Part shown: in pieces, positions 34,597 to 46,814 of the stretch
How positions within the stretch are numbered: the first letter of the stretch is position 1
How the letters are laid out: each line of letters starts with the position of its first letter
Origin: Glandiceps talaboti
Taxonomy: Eukaryota; Hemichordata; Enteropneusta; Spengelidae
Length of the DNA stretch: 64,000 nt
Assembly (NCBI RefSeq): GCF_964340395.1
Contig: NC_135558.1
Span: 4,172,001 to 4,236,000 of the forward strand
Direction: 5' to 3'
Position numbers and translations under genes: made by a program
The notes under the pieces: generated by a model
What the model saw: only the letters and a program-made list of their open reading frames with translations
Database searches by the model: none
What the model was told of the DNA's origin: nothing

Positions 34597-34954
34597 TACA
34601 TACATACATACATACATACATACATACAAACATACATACATACGCACGCACGCACGCACACACACACATACATACATACACACATACTCATACATACATA
34701 CATACATACATACATACATACATACATACATACATACATACATACATACATACATACATAACGTTCTTACCACTCCCTGAACCAACAGCAAGTACTCGTA
34801 TTTCTTTATCTTTGTTCATGTTTAGGTGTGCAAACAAATTCTTCATATCAGGTTCACATATATGACATCTTTCATTCAATCCTTTGGCGTATACAGCTTC
34901 ATAATTGTCAATGTACGCATCATTGTTAATAAGTATTTGTGGCATTTTCTCCAT
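32190..34954 (-). CDS. HNMT: Histamine N-methyltransferase-like protein B
   Basis: Three coding exons (34954-34771, 34289-33942, 32542-32190) have the same lengths and phases as gene A and also give 294 aa. A 5'-UTR acceptor precedes the ATG (exon from about 34966). Motif I is RVLAVGSGSGSND, and DPLDRQIERF and HALHCVYYF are retained. Exon 2 and most of exon 3 are nearly identical to gene A at the DNA level. Exon 1 and the start of exon 3 (STHPYYDVDVVLASTRQQ here against SIYPYLDIDVLLTSIRQQ) differ clearly. By hand alignment the Glu28 equivalent is Asn here, followed by Glu. Exon 1 is bracketed by complementary tetranucleotide arrays. The family is secure; the histamine substrate is unproven. 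Confidence 0.85.
32592..32955. mobile_element. Foldback element with ~46-bp arms in an HNMT-like intron
   Basis: The left arm 32592-32637 (ending GAATCTGAAGATCTCTTT) and the inverted right arm 32910-32955 match over about 46 bp, with a perfect core AATCTGAAGATCTCTTT. The 270-bp middle has no recognisable coding sequence. It lies 37 bp upstream of exon 3 of HNMT-like gene B, in intron 2. Confidence 0.6.
33247..33618. repeat. Minisatellite, ~47-bp unit, 8 copies
   Basis: Units of TCTAAGTTTCCATCCATCCC followed by ACCTCCAANATGTGGCGTAT and CAGTATG, with one to three substitutions each, lie in intron 2 of HNMT-like gene B. The period is not a multiple of three. Confidence 0.9.
34463..34758. repeat. 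(CATA)n microsatellite after the exon 1 donor
   Basis: About 300 bp of CATA units with short CA and GCAC interruptions. On the transcribed strand it starts about 12 bases after the exon 1 donor of HNMT-like gene B. Confidence 0.95.
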
Positions 34955-35025
34955 CACTGTTTAATTCTGTTAATTAAAAGTAAATACAATGTGTTTAGAC
35001 ATCCCTGTAAGAGAAATACCATATG

Positions 35026-35293
<268 letters not shown>

Positions 35294-36828
35294 TGTTGAT
35301 TTCAAAACTATCCATAACTTTAATTGTATCATGTAGAATGCCCTATCAGTAGCACCTGCAATATACTTTTCATAGTGGCGGGTTAAAGTACTTCAATACA
35401 TCTGACTTGAGGGGTCTTGTTTTTGACAATAAAGCAAACACGTAACACAATATCACGGACATTTGAGTGGGGTAGAATCAATACCACGTCACTGTTGTAC
35501 TTCGCCCATTTCTAAACGTTATCGTCCCCGACACTATCTGTCAATAATAAGCTGTCTTGTAACGCCCCCATAATTAATTAAGCCATACACAGAGATTTAT
35601 TTGTTAACTTTGATTATGAAATATTTATAGCTTGTGTATTTGCAAAATATAATTTCATATTCATGGAGGTCAACTAGTAAATTAAAACGTACAAAGTACT
35701 CTAGTCGCGAACTCCAGTAAATGTTACACAGCATAAGACACACAGGTATAAAATAAATGACCCGGATATTGCACTTCGTACGATATTTATCTTAGCAACC
35801 ATAATCGACGAACGGCAAATCCTGTACATGTTCTGTTACATTCGCAGCGCGTAATTATTGTATTGCAGATAATTTTAAAAATACTTCGTTGTCCGTGAAC
35901 ACAGTCAAGGGTATCGGCACAACAAAGTACCTGTGGATATATTGAGAACTTTACCGACCCGGACACTAGTTATCGGACAGAGTATATATATACTGCTAAA
36001 CACTAAGCAACGTCACGGAACGTATGCTACCACAACAAGTATACGACCGGATCTGTCACCCTGTACAGAGTAGGACAAAGGCAGAGTATTAATATCTACA
36101 CGAGAAGTGAGTTTCCCAACATGTGAGTAAGCTACTTGATACCACCCACCCATAATAATAGTGCTTTAGTGCAACAAAGTATGTACATGTATGTTATAAT
36201 ATAAATAAGGATTTTTCCATGCGTCAGTTAATATACCCAGTCGAGAGAGGTTTCAAATTGAAATAATGTGATATGAATCGTTAAACTCACCTTTCCTCAC
36301 CCTGTCTTGAATAACAGTGCACATGGACTTGTCTCACGTCTTGTTTGGTTAACTTTGAAATTGACAAATTAGACAGAACAGTCAAACTAGGTTTGTTTTG
36401 TTACTACTTTGTTAAATTGTTTGACTTGGAGCAAACAAAATCGATGGGTCAACATATATGAACGACCTTGATATTAAACATTATTTTTCTGAAAGTTTAA
36501 CAGTGGTCATACGTCGTCCCCGGTCGTCTGCACAACACCACTCCTTTTCGACTTCTTTTACAACATTTAAAAAAATGTATTTATTTTTGTTTTGACATTG
36601 TATCTGTATGTATGACTATGTATGTATAAGCTAATGTAGGTTAATTCAGATATGTCCATGTTTTGTTCGTTATTATTTTTCCAAAATTAATGTATTAATT
36701 TGGGGTACTTTTTTGCCAAAACTGATCACGATATTTCGATTTGTTTGTCTGAAACAGCTCGTCAGGTTGCCTTTGGTAATACAAGTTATGCCTGATATAT
36801 TGTTCCCTACTTCCGACGGTATGTTTAA

Positions 36829-36895
<67 letters not shown>
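36829..36895. repeat. (GT)n microsatellite
   Basis: About 33 perfect GT units; the frames across it are artefacts. Confidence 0.95.
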
Positions 36896-36896
<1 letters not shown>

Positions 36897-37646
36897 CTGT
36901 AAGGTTGGGGGAGGGAGAAGTAATTTTGGTCAAGTTTGTACTACTTCAATACATGCTGCAATATTCCATTTCCATAATTCCACCTTCTTTCATTTCATTT
37001 ATACAAAACTGCAACCGGATCGGAGACACCGTGCCAAACAGTTCCCCTGTCTTTGCCATTCAACAGCTGGCCCATATCCATATCAAGTTGTAATATTGCC
37101 AACTATAACTGTACTTCTTATCTTAGTACCGTATATTGAATAGGTATTTGACCTGGTGACACTGTGTTTAGCCATTATTACATATATGTTGGCACGTAGT
37201 CTTCTCGTGTTGTGTTATCAAAATATTTTGTACACGAACAGTACAGTAACAACGGAATGCGGATTACACACTCCTCATTAGGTCGTCACTTGTTTATGCT
37301 TCTCATCACAACATCTTTAAAACCAGATTTAAACTGAATGCCTTCCGTAAGGGTAGTCTTGCAATTTCATGATTTATGCAAGACATTTAGCTCTACATCT
37401 GTGACTTTTTCAAGTCCCAGTGAAAGTTAGTTGTCAAAAACGTTGTTCAAATGCCAGGAAAGCTTGCCATCCTCGACTGCACTCGCTTTCGTGATCCCCT
37501 ACATACCCGGGATATGTACACCCGTTTCCACGGTAAATAATAAACGAAATTGAAACCCGCATAACATTGCTATTACGCATCAGAAAGTTTACACACTTCA
37601 TGGTATGCATCGTAACAGTTGAACAACTTTAATACAGTGAAGTAAT

Positions 37647-37687
37647 AAGGTATTATTACCCTACGTCGTGTAGGGCGATAATACTTT
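37647..37687. repeat. Short strong hairpin
   Basis: AAGGTATTATTACCCTAC, a 5-base GTCGT loop, then GTAGGGCGATAATACTT: about 17 paired positions with two or three mismatches. It resembles the end of a dispersed element and not a terminator. Confidence 0.5.
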
Positions 37688-38133
37688 TAGTGGCATTCTT
37701 GTTTCGATCGAGATTGACATACAGTCTGCTCCAAATCATATACATGCGTGAAAGGTGTGAAGTGAGCAGACAATCATGACTGTATATTTTTGCAATAAAG
37801 CTTACAGATGATGTGTATTTTCAGTGCTCACCTCCTTGCTGTGATGTAATAATCTTCAGATTCAACGAAAATATCAATACAAACACTTGAAACCCCTGAA
37901 AACAGAGTCTTTCTCAGTGTAGAACGACAGTGTGTCCATTTCGTAGCTTCCTGGTTTACCTTACATCGACGTTGGTGGCGCACTTTCGAAACGAAGCGCG
38001 TGTGCAACCAGTCGATCGATCGATTAATTACGTAAATTGCTCATTAATATCCATGGTAATTTTACCAAAATCTAATCAGTTCTAGCCATTACTCAACGGA
38101 ACAGTTGTTTTAGCCGTTTTGGAGAAAACGATG

Positions 38134-38135
38134 AC

Positions 38136-38170
<35 letters not shown>

Positions 38171-38182
38171 CACACACACACA

Positions 38183-38216
<34 letters not shown>
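38134..38216. repeat. (CAGA)n then (CA)n
   Basis: CAGA units pass into CA units. The preceding ~100 bp (ATCTAATCAGTTCTAGCCAT) look like the body of a dispersed element that carries the repeat as its 3' tail. Confidence 0.85.
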
Positions 38217-38217
<1 letters not shown>

Positions 38218-38568
38218 TTTCACCCACTAATACATCTCTACCTTTAATACAGAAGAAGTGATGGGTCGTTTGATTGGTCGTTTATCAAAGAAAATAGAAA
38301 AAGGTATGCGTTCGTGTGTACATATGTAGGTAATGCTGTAATTCAGAATCGTACATTTGATGAGTCTGGATGCCTCAAAATGTTAAAGTCGGAAGAAAAG
38401 TACAAAGCGTATGTTATATTATAGCTCCAACATTTCAACGATGAATGATGTGGTTGTGCTTTTACTATCAATGACATTATAATGTTTACTGATCCTGCCA
38501 TAGAGGGCGTAGTTTTTATCATTTAGTTGAATAAACATAAAGATCAAAAGGATTACCTCAACATGAAA

Positions 38569-38905
38569 CAGCCCATTTCAAATTACCGTTCACTGGCTCT
38601 GTTTGATATAACCACGCATAAACCAATAAGAAACTGCATACAGTAAGATCACAATTTCTTGCTGCATTTTGTCTATTATGAAATAAACCTTTTAAGCATA
38701 GTGCAACTAGACGTAGACACGTGGGCGCCAATGTTTTGATGATGTCTGCATGTGTCACGTTAGTTCATATCATTTAAACAAAATGTCACAGGAAACTATA
38801 TTCATTCAATGTTGTTATCTTAAAGTGTAGCATGTTCAGTTTCTTATTGATTTCTATATGGTTATCTCAACCCAGAGCTAGTGAACGGTAACTTGAAATG
38901 AGCTG
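38569..38905. mobile_element. TIR element, family 1, copy 1 (MITE-like)
   Basis: Terminal inverted repeats of about 32 bp (CAGCCCATTTCAAATTACCG at the left; the inverse CAGCTCATTTCAAGTTACCG at the right) bound 337 bp. The interior matches the element at 46519-46814 along its length (GTTCACTGGCTCTGTTTGAT, GATGTCTGCATG, ATTCATTCAAT). Non-coding. Confidence 0.8.
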
Positions 38906-39228
38906 TAAATCCGAACCCGACTGTTCTTAACATGCAGATAACTGTTGCTATACATTAATTTCAGGCATTAGGTAAAATGAACATTGCAAACAAGAGAGTG
39001 TAAACATCTCGATTAAGGCAAGTTCTGAAGATAATTTCTCTTGAAGGAAAACATCCCGGCCAGACAACCCCCACAGACGTTGCTCAATAGTGTGTATGCA
39101 AATGTACATTTATTTAAACTTCAAATTGGTGTTTCTTCCTATTTTCTTTTCATTTGACTTTGACTTTCTTGACTGTGGAGACGATCAGAAGTGAACCGTG
39201 TTCATCAAACTGTTATCCTTACATTTAG

Positions 39229-40138
39229 TAACGTTGAGACGTCGTGTAGGGATGATATCCCAGAATGCAATATGCCGGTGTCACTAGTATGCACTATACA
39301 TAGTAACCAAAGATTAACTCGATTTTGTGAAACGTGCAATAAACCAGTTTGCCAGAAATGCCAAAGAATATCTCATCAATATCACAAAATTGCAGCCGAA
39401 TCCGACATAGAATCAATAGTCTCGGAAAAGAAAGACAATTTACAAACAACTGTAGATGAAATAGTTAGTAAGCGAAAGAGAATCGAAGACATTTCAAGAA
39501 ACATTGACCAATATTTTGATCACTGCATGCAGCAAAAGGTAGAGTTAGAAAGAAAAATAAACTCTTATACGAAAGAACTCATCGACCAAATTCAGGAAGA
39601 GGAGGAAAAGGTAATGCAAATACTATGGCAACGATTTCAAAAATATGAACAGAGTATTGAGGAAAGAAAATACGAAATTCAGGAGAATTTTGTTCAATTG
39701 CAAGACGCCATTGATTCGGCGAAAGATTTGCTCCAACAACCAGACAATATCGTTTACCTTTTACAAGAAGGACAGTTATGCGCAAAAGTGGACGATGCTC
39801 GGGCATTAAAAACAGTCAAGGGTAAATATGGAGGATCTTTGCCGACTGCAAACATTGAGTTTAGGGAAAGTACTGAACTAACTGCGACTTTACAAAAGTA
39901 TTCACTTGGTAGCATTACTTGGAGGAGAGAAACACCCCCTCAACCCAGTAGACCAGATACTGCGATGGTTCGTCGTCCTCCGTCGGTAAGATCTCTGTAC
40001 AGTCAGAACTCACAGTACTCTAGCATGTCATATTATGATGAGAAGAAAGATACGTTCACTTATCAAAATCAATCAGATGAGTCCTTTCCTTACTTCAAAG
40101 GTAAATAGTATTATACATATATATATATAAATAAATAA

Positions 40139-40178
<40 letters not shown>

Positions 40179-40193
40179 TTAATTCAGGATGTA

Positions 40194-40292
<99 letters not shown>

Positions 40293-40626
40293 TATATATG
40301 AAATCGGATACGCCCAGTAGGAAACAAAACATGGAAACCTATTAACTACACTTTTCACTACTATTTTGTGGTTTTATCAAGTTGGACACGTGGCAGACTA
40401 TAAGATAAACGTGTCTAAAATGCATTGTGGCGATTATTTGAATGTAACAGACAAAATACTTGTATTCAACATAAAGAAATGTTTTAAAATTCTACAAGTC
40501 AAAAAATTATGTAAGGTTGGTTATCACTACAACGAATTCTACGAAATAATCAATATCTTGCAAACTACTTTTTAAATAAAATTCTATGTAATGTACTGAA
40601 TGCTTTGGGATCAATTGTTTTGATAA

Positions 40627-40667
<41 letters not shown>

Positions 40668-43154
40668 GATAAATAAATAGATAAATAAATAGATAGATAG
40701 ATCTATTTGATAGAGAAATAAAAAAATAAAAAAGCATGATCATTTTTTTCATCAGAACAGTCATTCTTCGAGTGATAAACTTCACATGACTTTTGAACCG
40801 CAAAGCAAAGGGAAATGGTATCACTGACATACAATCATATATGTGTACTGCAGATATGTCTATTTTATTACTTTGCATGTACTTTCAGACAGGCCAGATA
40901 GTAGAGCATCGAATCGTTCTTATTCACAAATGTCATACTACTTGGACAGAGAAGGCACTTTAACCCCTTCTAGTGCAAGGTTTCCTAGTCCTGTCGAGTA
41001 CCCTGTAACCGAAGACAACTACGAAACATACACAAATGAAAGAGGATTATCGGAATCAATGAATTACGAAGGTAAGTTACATCATGTACTCTATAGATAC
41101 ATTGTGTAGGTAGACAAAGTCTTGTTGTAAAATGTAGACCAGGGGATAACGGATGCAGAAAGTATTTTATATAGCTCATAGTGAGATACAAATTATGAGG
41201 TAAAATGTAAAAATTTGATTATCACCCTCCCTCAAGCCATTGAGAAATTGCATTATGCACATGTACATTGTCATTGTCTGTTTTGCTAGTTGATGTTTTG
41301 CCATATTTAATATGACTTTATATGTCAATTCATTAGATTACCATTAAAAGAAAACACTGATGAATGATTAATCGTTAAAAGTAAGGATTACCTAAATAGA
41401 TACAATTTGTAAATTACTTGTATCAGTACTTACTTGAACATCTTACAAATGATTTTTGAAAACAGTTAATGACGTGCACGTGTTGATGTTTACAGAAAGC
41501 ACAGTATCTCGTCCAACCCTATCCCGGTTATCTTTCGATCGTAGAAGACCGCAATCGGTTCTTCCACCAATAGCAGGGTCAAGGGTCAGTGATGACGATG
41601 TCAGATCTTCGGAGCCTAACGAAGTAGTCCGTCAACTTACAGAGAGCCTTAGAAAAATAGACCTCAGGCTGACTACAGACACAATAATTATTTTGCCGCC
41701 AATCACACCGGTACCTCGTTTGTCCACAAGTAGTGAAGATAGTGACGACACCACAGCAAAGTTAATGGGTGAGTGATAGAGGGACTGGTGAGTCTAAACA
41801 AGGACAATTGTTCCCTTACATGTAGTCTAAACAATGATTTTATCTGGACTATTACTTTTATTTCCTTCGTCATCGGACACAATCGTATCCGAAGAAATAC
41901 AATTTGATTATGAAAAATCCTTTCAAGCATCATTCTAACAAACCAGAGCTGATATTTCCACGACACTGCGAAATATGCTTTCGACGGCGCGTCATGGACA
42001 GTGCCGTAAAAGAGGCTGTAGTACATCATTTACAGTGTCGTAAAAGAGGCTGTAGTTTTACGACGATGTTAAACACAGGACTAAGGCAATCTTTGCCAAA
42101 GGTCGTTATTTGCTTTTGAATTATTTCATCCCAAAATGTTTTCCTTAAAATCTAAAGGTAACACTCAAAACATGTTTTAACATTTTCATAGAACCTTCTA
42201 GTATACAATAAAACATCAGATCATTCAATAACAATTCCTCTCTGAATTAAATTATATTTAGTTTCAACTTTTATTCTTATACTTTCAGAGTTGGACCCAG
42301 TCCCTGAAACTGTTCTGAATGACATCGCTAGAGAAGTTTCTGATTCATGGAAAAGGCTTGCTCGAACTTTAGGAATTACAAACTCACAAGTAACGGCAAT
42401 TGACCATGATTATCGTGGTTTATATGAACAGGCATACCAGGTATGTGTTATAAGCTTATGTACTCATTGCCATCTTTCCGTTTTACGTCCATTTGAAGTA
42501 AGAACCATTAAATCTATTTATTTTATTTATTTGAGATGTCTACAGGATTACCCCATTTGCAGACACTCTGAAATTGGGAAAGACTAAAATGCATACAATA
42601 TTTACAAAACTAGTAAAAATAGAAATAAAATAAAATAACAGAAGATAAAACTACCGAAACTTCCGTTAAATTCACACATCAACTATTTTATTTAGGACAT
42701 CTTTTCTAAAAGTACTGAGACTGTAAAATATGTCAGTGTTTTGCAAGGTATTGATAAAATTGAAGGTCCTAGGTAAAAACGAGTTTTTCCATTGAGTAGA
42801 ATTAAAACGTGCCATTTCAAATGTGTAGTGGGAACGGAGATTCCTGGACGGCACATGAAACGGAACATTGGCAACAATATGCCATTTATGCATTTCTATA
42901 AAAAGACAGCATCCAGCAATTTCCTACGAGATTGAAGACTTAGAATATTAAAATACTGACAAAGATTACTGTAGTCGAGGTTTACTCCTTTACCATGGAA
43001 CGATTTTCTAAAATAAAGGTAGGTGAGAAATTTATGCTGGACTCTCTCAATTTTAGTGATTAAATACTTCTGATGGGGTGACCAAACTTGTGGACAACAG
43101 TAACTCTAGTTGACTCCGTACAAGCGATTTATAGAAATTAACCAATCACCATCA

Positions 43155-43190
<36 letters not shown>

Positions 43191-43867
43191 CAGCCGCCAC
43201 CACCACCACCACCACCACCACCACCACCACCACCACCACCACGGTGGTTTATACGAGTCCAATTTTTACGGCTAAAACGATAAAGTTACTCAAAAAGTAA
43301 ACCGATAAAATGCATGTGTTGATTAATACATCTACCTTAATTCATCAGTAGCTAAAGAGAATTTGGGCGTAGTGTGCACACATATCCGAACCACCGTCAA
43401 CACACAGGTACCTAGCCGTTCTCCTTAGGCGGTTTCAGATAACCGTGACTGGGAGCAACTTTGCACTATATTCATAAAACTAAGAGCGCCCTCAATGGTG
43501 TACATGTCATTTCTCCTGGTTACTCAGCTTGCAGTGGATGTGCTCATCCTCATTTTGTTCTCTCATGAATTAAAAACAATGATTTAATTTTTTTTCAATA
43601 ATTAACTACTGCAGCTGGTGTTCAATCCTCATATTGGCCTTATGATGTGGGGTCACACTTCCATCCTAACTGTCAATTTTGAGCACTCCCAAAAATTCAT
43701 TCACTGTACATAATTATGCAGGAAATATTGACGTCATAATTTTTATCCTCCTATAGGCACTGCTGTATTGGAAGAGTACACATGGTTCGAAGGCTACCCA
43801 TAGGGTTCTACGTCACGCCTTGGAGAAGACTGCTAAGAAGAATATTGCTGAGAAATATCTGTCATGA
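39229..43867 (+). CDS. B-box / coiled-coil / death-domain protein
   Basis: Five exons join in phase: 39229-40100, 40889-41071, 41496-41768, 42289-42440 and 43757-43867. From the ATG at 39272 they give 515 aa; an acceptor-like ACATTTAG before 39229 leaves room for an upstream exon. Residues ~5-42 form a B-box2 zinc-binding domain (CTIH, FCETC, VCQKC, SHQYH). Residues ~55-170 are a charged coiled coil. A Ser/Pro/Tyr-rich linker follows with two similar motifs (SSMSYYDEKKDTFTY and YSQMSYYLDREGTLT) encoded by adjacent exons. Residues ~429-515 form a death domain (SDSWKRLARTLGI, then ALLYW and LRHALEKTAKKNIAEKYL). No RING was found upstream. By family knowledge the death domain recruits partners in apoptotic or NF-kB-type complexes and the coil dimerises; the actual partners are unknown. 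A 5'-truncated LINE sits in the last intron. Confidence 0.82.
40114..40288. repeat. (TA)n-(CA)n-(TA)n compound microsatellite
   Basis: Begins about 15 bases after the exon 1 donor of the B-box/death gene. The TA blocks are self-complementary. Confidence 0.95.
40628..40702. repeat. (TA)n then GATA/AATA repeat
   Basis: A TA block and short AAAT/AGAT units in intron 1 of the B-box/death gene. Confidence 0.9.
42514..43140 (-). mobile_element. 5'-truncated non-LTR retrotransposon (CR1/Jockey-like LINE)
   Basis: On the minus strand the conceptual product is the C-terminal end of a LINE reverse-transcriptase ORF. It shows QVWSPHQKYLITKIERVQ, KFLTYLYFRK and then VPSRNLRSHYTFEMARFNST with FLPRTFNFINTL, ending in FRKDVLNKIVDV. 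At least two in-frame stops or shifts interrupt it. A 3' UTR with an AAATA-type tail follows at about 42514. The endonuclease and most of the polymerase are missing, so it is a dead truncated copy, inserted antisense in the last intron of the B-box/death gene. A second 3' fragment lies at 16893-17010. Confidence 0.8.
43155..43241. repeat. (CGT)n then (CAC)n trinucleotide repeat
   Basis: ATCATCGTCGTCG units pass through GCCGCAGCCG into CCACCA units. Intronic, 516 bp before the last exon of the B-box/death gene, next to the LINE's truncated end. Confidence 0.9.
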
Positions 43868-46518
43868 AATATACCTAGATTATCTCAATTCTAACACATA
43901 TGCCTTAGCTTGCAAGATTGATCAAAGTGTACGGGTTAGATTCAACGATCAGACCCTTCTATCGTTTACCACTTCCATGTTAATCTGTTCCACATTTGCC
44001 GTCTTGCCTAGCCTGTTTTCGGCGCGATGATGTGTTACTCCATATAGCTCTCGGGTCAAGTCGTTATTATGGTTTGAGAACTGACTCAGGAGGTCACTCC
44101 CCCCCCCTCCCCCAAAAAAGTCTTTGCCAGCATACATACCCATATATGCTACATATGCTACAATTACATAATTTTTTTTGAAATTATAATTTATTCAACC
44201 AGAAAAGAAAAACATATACACAAACTTTGAAAGCAACGGGTAGAACATTTCTGGTGAGGGCCATGGAAATGGTTCGTAGGAACTAATCAATGTCCATGGA
44301 CCGTACGTGCAGATAATAAATAGAAATGTGGGCTGGTACGAGTTTCACAATAACAACAAGAATACAATTTTTAGTAAATAAAGAGATATGTTGGTGGCAA
44401 AAATAAATTTACATGTAAACTATATGCGTTACGTTACCAGAGACTGTGTTCGTCGTAGTTCATTTACATAATGACTTCATTTGAATAAACTCAGAATTTG
44501 GACAAGTCAGCTTACTGGACGAGTATTTTCAAACTATATTATAACGACTTGATACAGGAATCACAAGCTGAAGATACGAGAGCTATCGGAGTAACACATC
44601 AGTGCCGAAAACAGGCTCTTCACAGAAGCAACATTGCTACGTTATAATCACAGTAATCATATATCTTGGTGCGGTCCGCTCAACGATCAATTGAATAACA
44701 TATATTTTCATCAAATTTCGTCCAATCAGGAGCATTTTCCCAGTGTTATATATTTCATTAAAGGCTCTACGCACACGTGTACGTCATACTTGCTGACGAT
44801 ACCAAAAATTGAACACTACATATGCATATTTACAGTATCAACCTATCGTGACAATGACTTAGTTTAATACAATCAAATATTATGTCAATATAGAGGTGTT
44901 GTCGAATCGGATGCCGACTATTTATAGTAAAATGAGTCGGAATGGGTGTTCTATTTTCAGGTTAACGTCTCTCGAAGTTTCAGCGTTCAATTTCAAATTT
45001 CAGCTATTTTTTCCAAGTAAGTATGAAATAAGAGGAATTCCATATATTTTGATTACACAGTCTGGTAGACTGCACCTCGAGGGGATAAATTCTCCTGAAA
45101 ACCAAAGTTTTAAATCTCTCCAAACTGCACCATATGGAAGCTTGTTTCTGATACCTTTGCAAAAATAATAGGATCTGGACGACCACCGTGTTGTTCTCAA
45201 CAAAATTCGACAATCTTTTATTTTTCCCATAGAATTTATCTCAGTATTCGGTCTCCATGAATTTTTGATAACATTCTATTTCAAAAATTTTGTTTGGTTA
45301 TCCCTGATTTCTATTCTTGATTTTAATTGAGGATGGCTTGAAGTTTTCTTGAACAAAGTATAGCAGAATTAAATAGTTTATTTCTGAGGCACATTCCAAG
45401 TTCAACTACACATACAAACAACCCATGACATCAAACGTAAAGGTTTATCACAATTTTATTTGTTAACGCTTTTTTTTTTGAATTTCTGTTTACATGATTT
45501 TTGAAAAAGTTCTTTTCTAATTCTAGACATACAGCACTAAAAGAAACTGTTACAATTATTGTGATAATTCACTGCGACTATTAATTAAAAGAAACTACCA
45601 GTCTGAGAATGCATTCATAAGTAACGGCAATAAGGTGCAGTTTCATAAATATTGGTGAAAGCAAGCGATGTCCAAACTATTCCGTGTACTTTATCATGAT
45701 ATCTGATGTTTAGTCGAACATTTACAATGTGGAATATGAAACGATGACATTGTCGTCTGCAACCGTGCATACCCTAACACCTAGTGGATTAGGAGACTAG
45801 ACCGGTTGCTATTTATAGAATACATGGGTTCCACAGGTCTTAATACACGGGTTCAACTTAATAAGTTCAGTATCTGATGGTGGACATTGACATTATAATT
45901 ATAGTAAGTGAAACAATAACATGTGACGTACTTCCTTATCAACAGATGTTAACTTGTCAAGCAATTAATGTGAAATTTTGCATAAAGAGGAATATTGCTG
46001 AAACTTGTCTAGTAGATAAATCATTGCATTTTGTAATAAATATAACATATCAAAACTTGTAACATTCCATATATATACATACACAGCACAATAAATACTT
46101 ACAATTATAAACTATTTCTTGCAATATATTGTATCCCTTTGCTCCAAAAGTGCACATAAAATCTAAAATTTAAACCCCAGTCAAAACATCATTGGTAGCT
46201 AAAATAAAAGCCAGTGGTTATCATGCTATTCTCTAGATAATCTGTTTTTAATGTACAAATATTCAGCACAATTTTGGTCCTATTTGGTTCTAAGTGATCC
46301 TCTACAGGATAAATACAAAAACAATGTACCAAGGATTCTAGTTGGGGAATTATGCCGTTGACTCCAAATGTCACAATATTTAAAATGTGATTTATTAATA
46401 AAACAAGTTCTCATTGTCAACTTGGAGTTCAGGAACAGACATGTTTTGAACAAATCACTTGTCCTCTATCAGTGTCTAAACTGGATCTGACAACGATCCA
46501 AATGTAACAGTAAAACTA

Positions 46519-46814
46519 CAGCCCGTTTCACGTTACTGTTCACTGGCTCTGTTTGATACAACCACACAAAAACCAATGAAAAACTGCATGTTCTATACCT
46601 ACATTGCTACATTTCATCTACTATGAAATGAACCCTTTATATGTACTGCGACTAGACACAGACAAGTAGGCACCAATATTTTGATATCTACATTTGATGT
46701 CTGCATGATAGCACTTTAATTCATTTCATTTAGACAAAATGTCTCAAAAAACTGTATTCATTCAATCACAGTTGTATCAAACAGAGATAGTGAACATTAA
46801 CTTGGAACTGGCTG
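46519..46814. mobile_element. TIR element, family 1, copy 2 (MITE-like)
   Basis: 296 bp with ends CAGCCCGTTTCACGTTACTG and, inverted, CAGCCAGTTCCAAGTTAATG. It is flanked by TA on both sides (ACTA-CAGCC and GGCTG-TAGCC), compatible with a TA target-site duplication. Homologous to 38569-38905 over its length but well diverged. Confidence 0.8.

Noticed and set aside
41904-42119. Plus-strand frame with CEICFRRR and CRKRGC, zinc-finger-like
   Set aside because: It lies in an intron of the B-box/death gene and its Cys-rich part is created by a 34-bp tandem duplication.
43240-43395. ACGGTGGTT ... AACCACCGT as possible ends of a small element
   Set aside because: A nine-base inverted match beside a CAC microsatellite is easily explained by chance.
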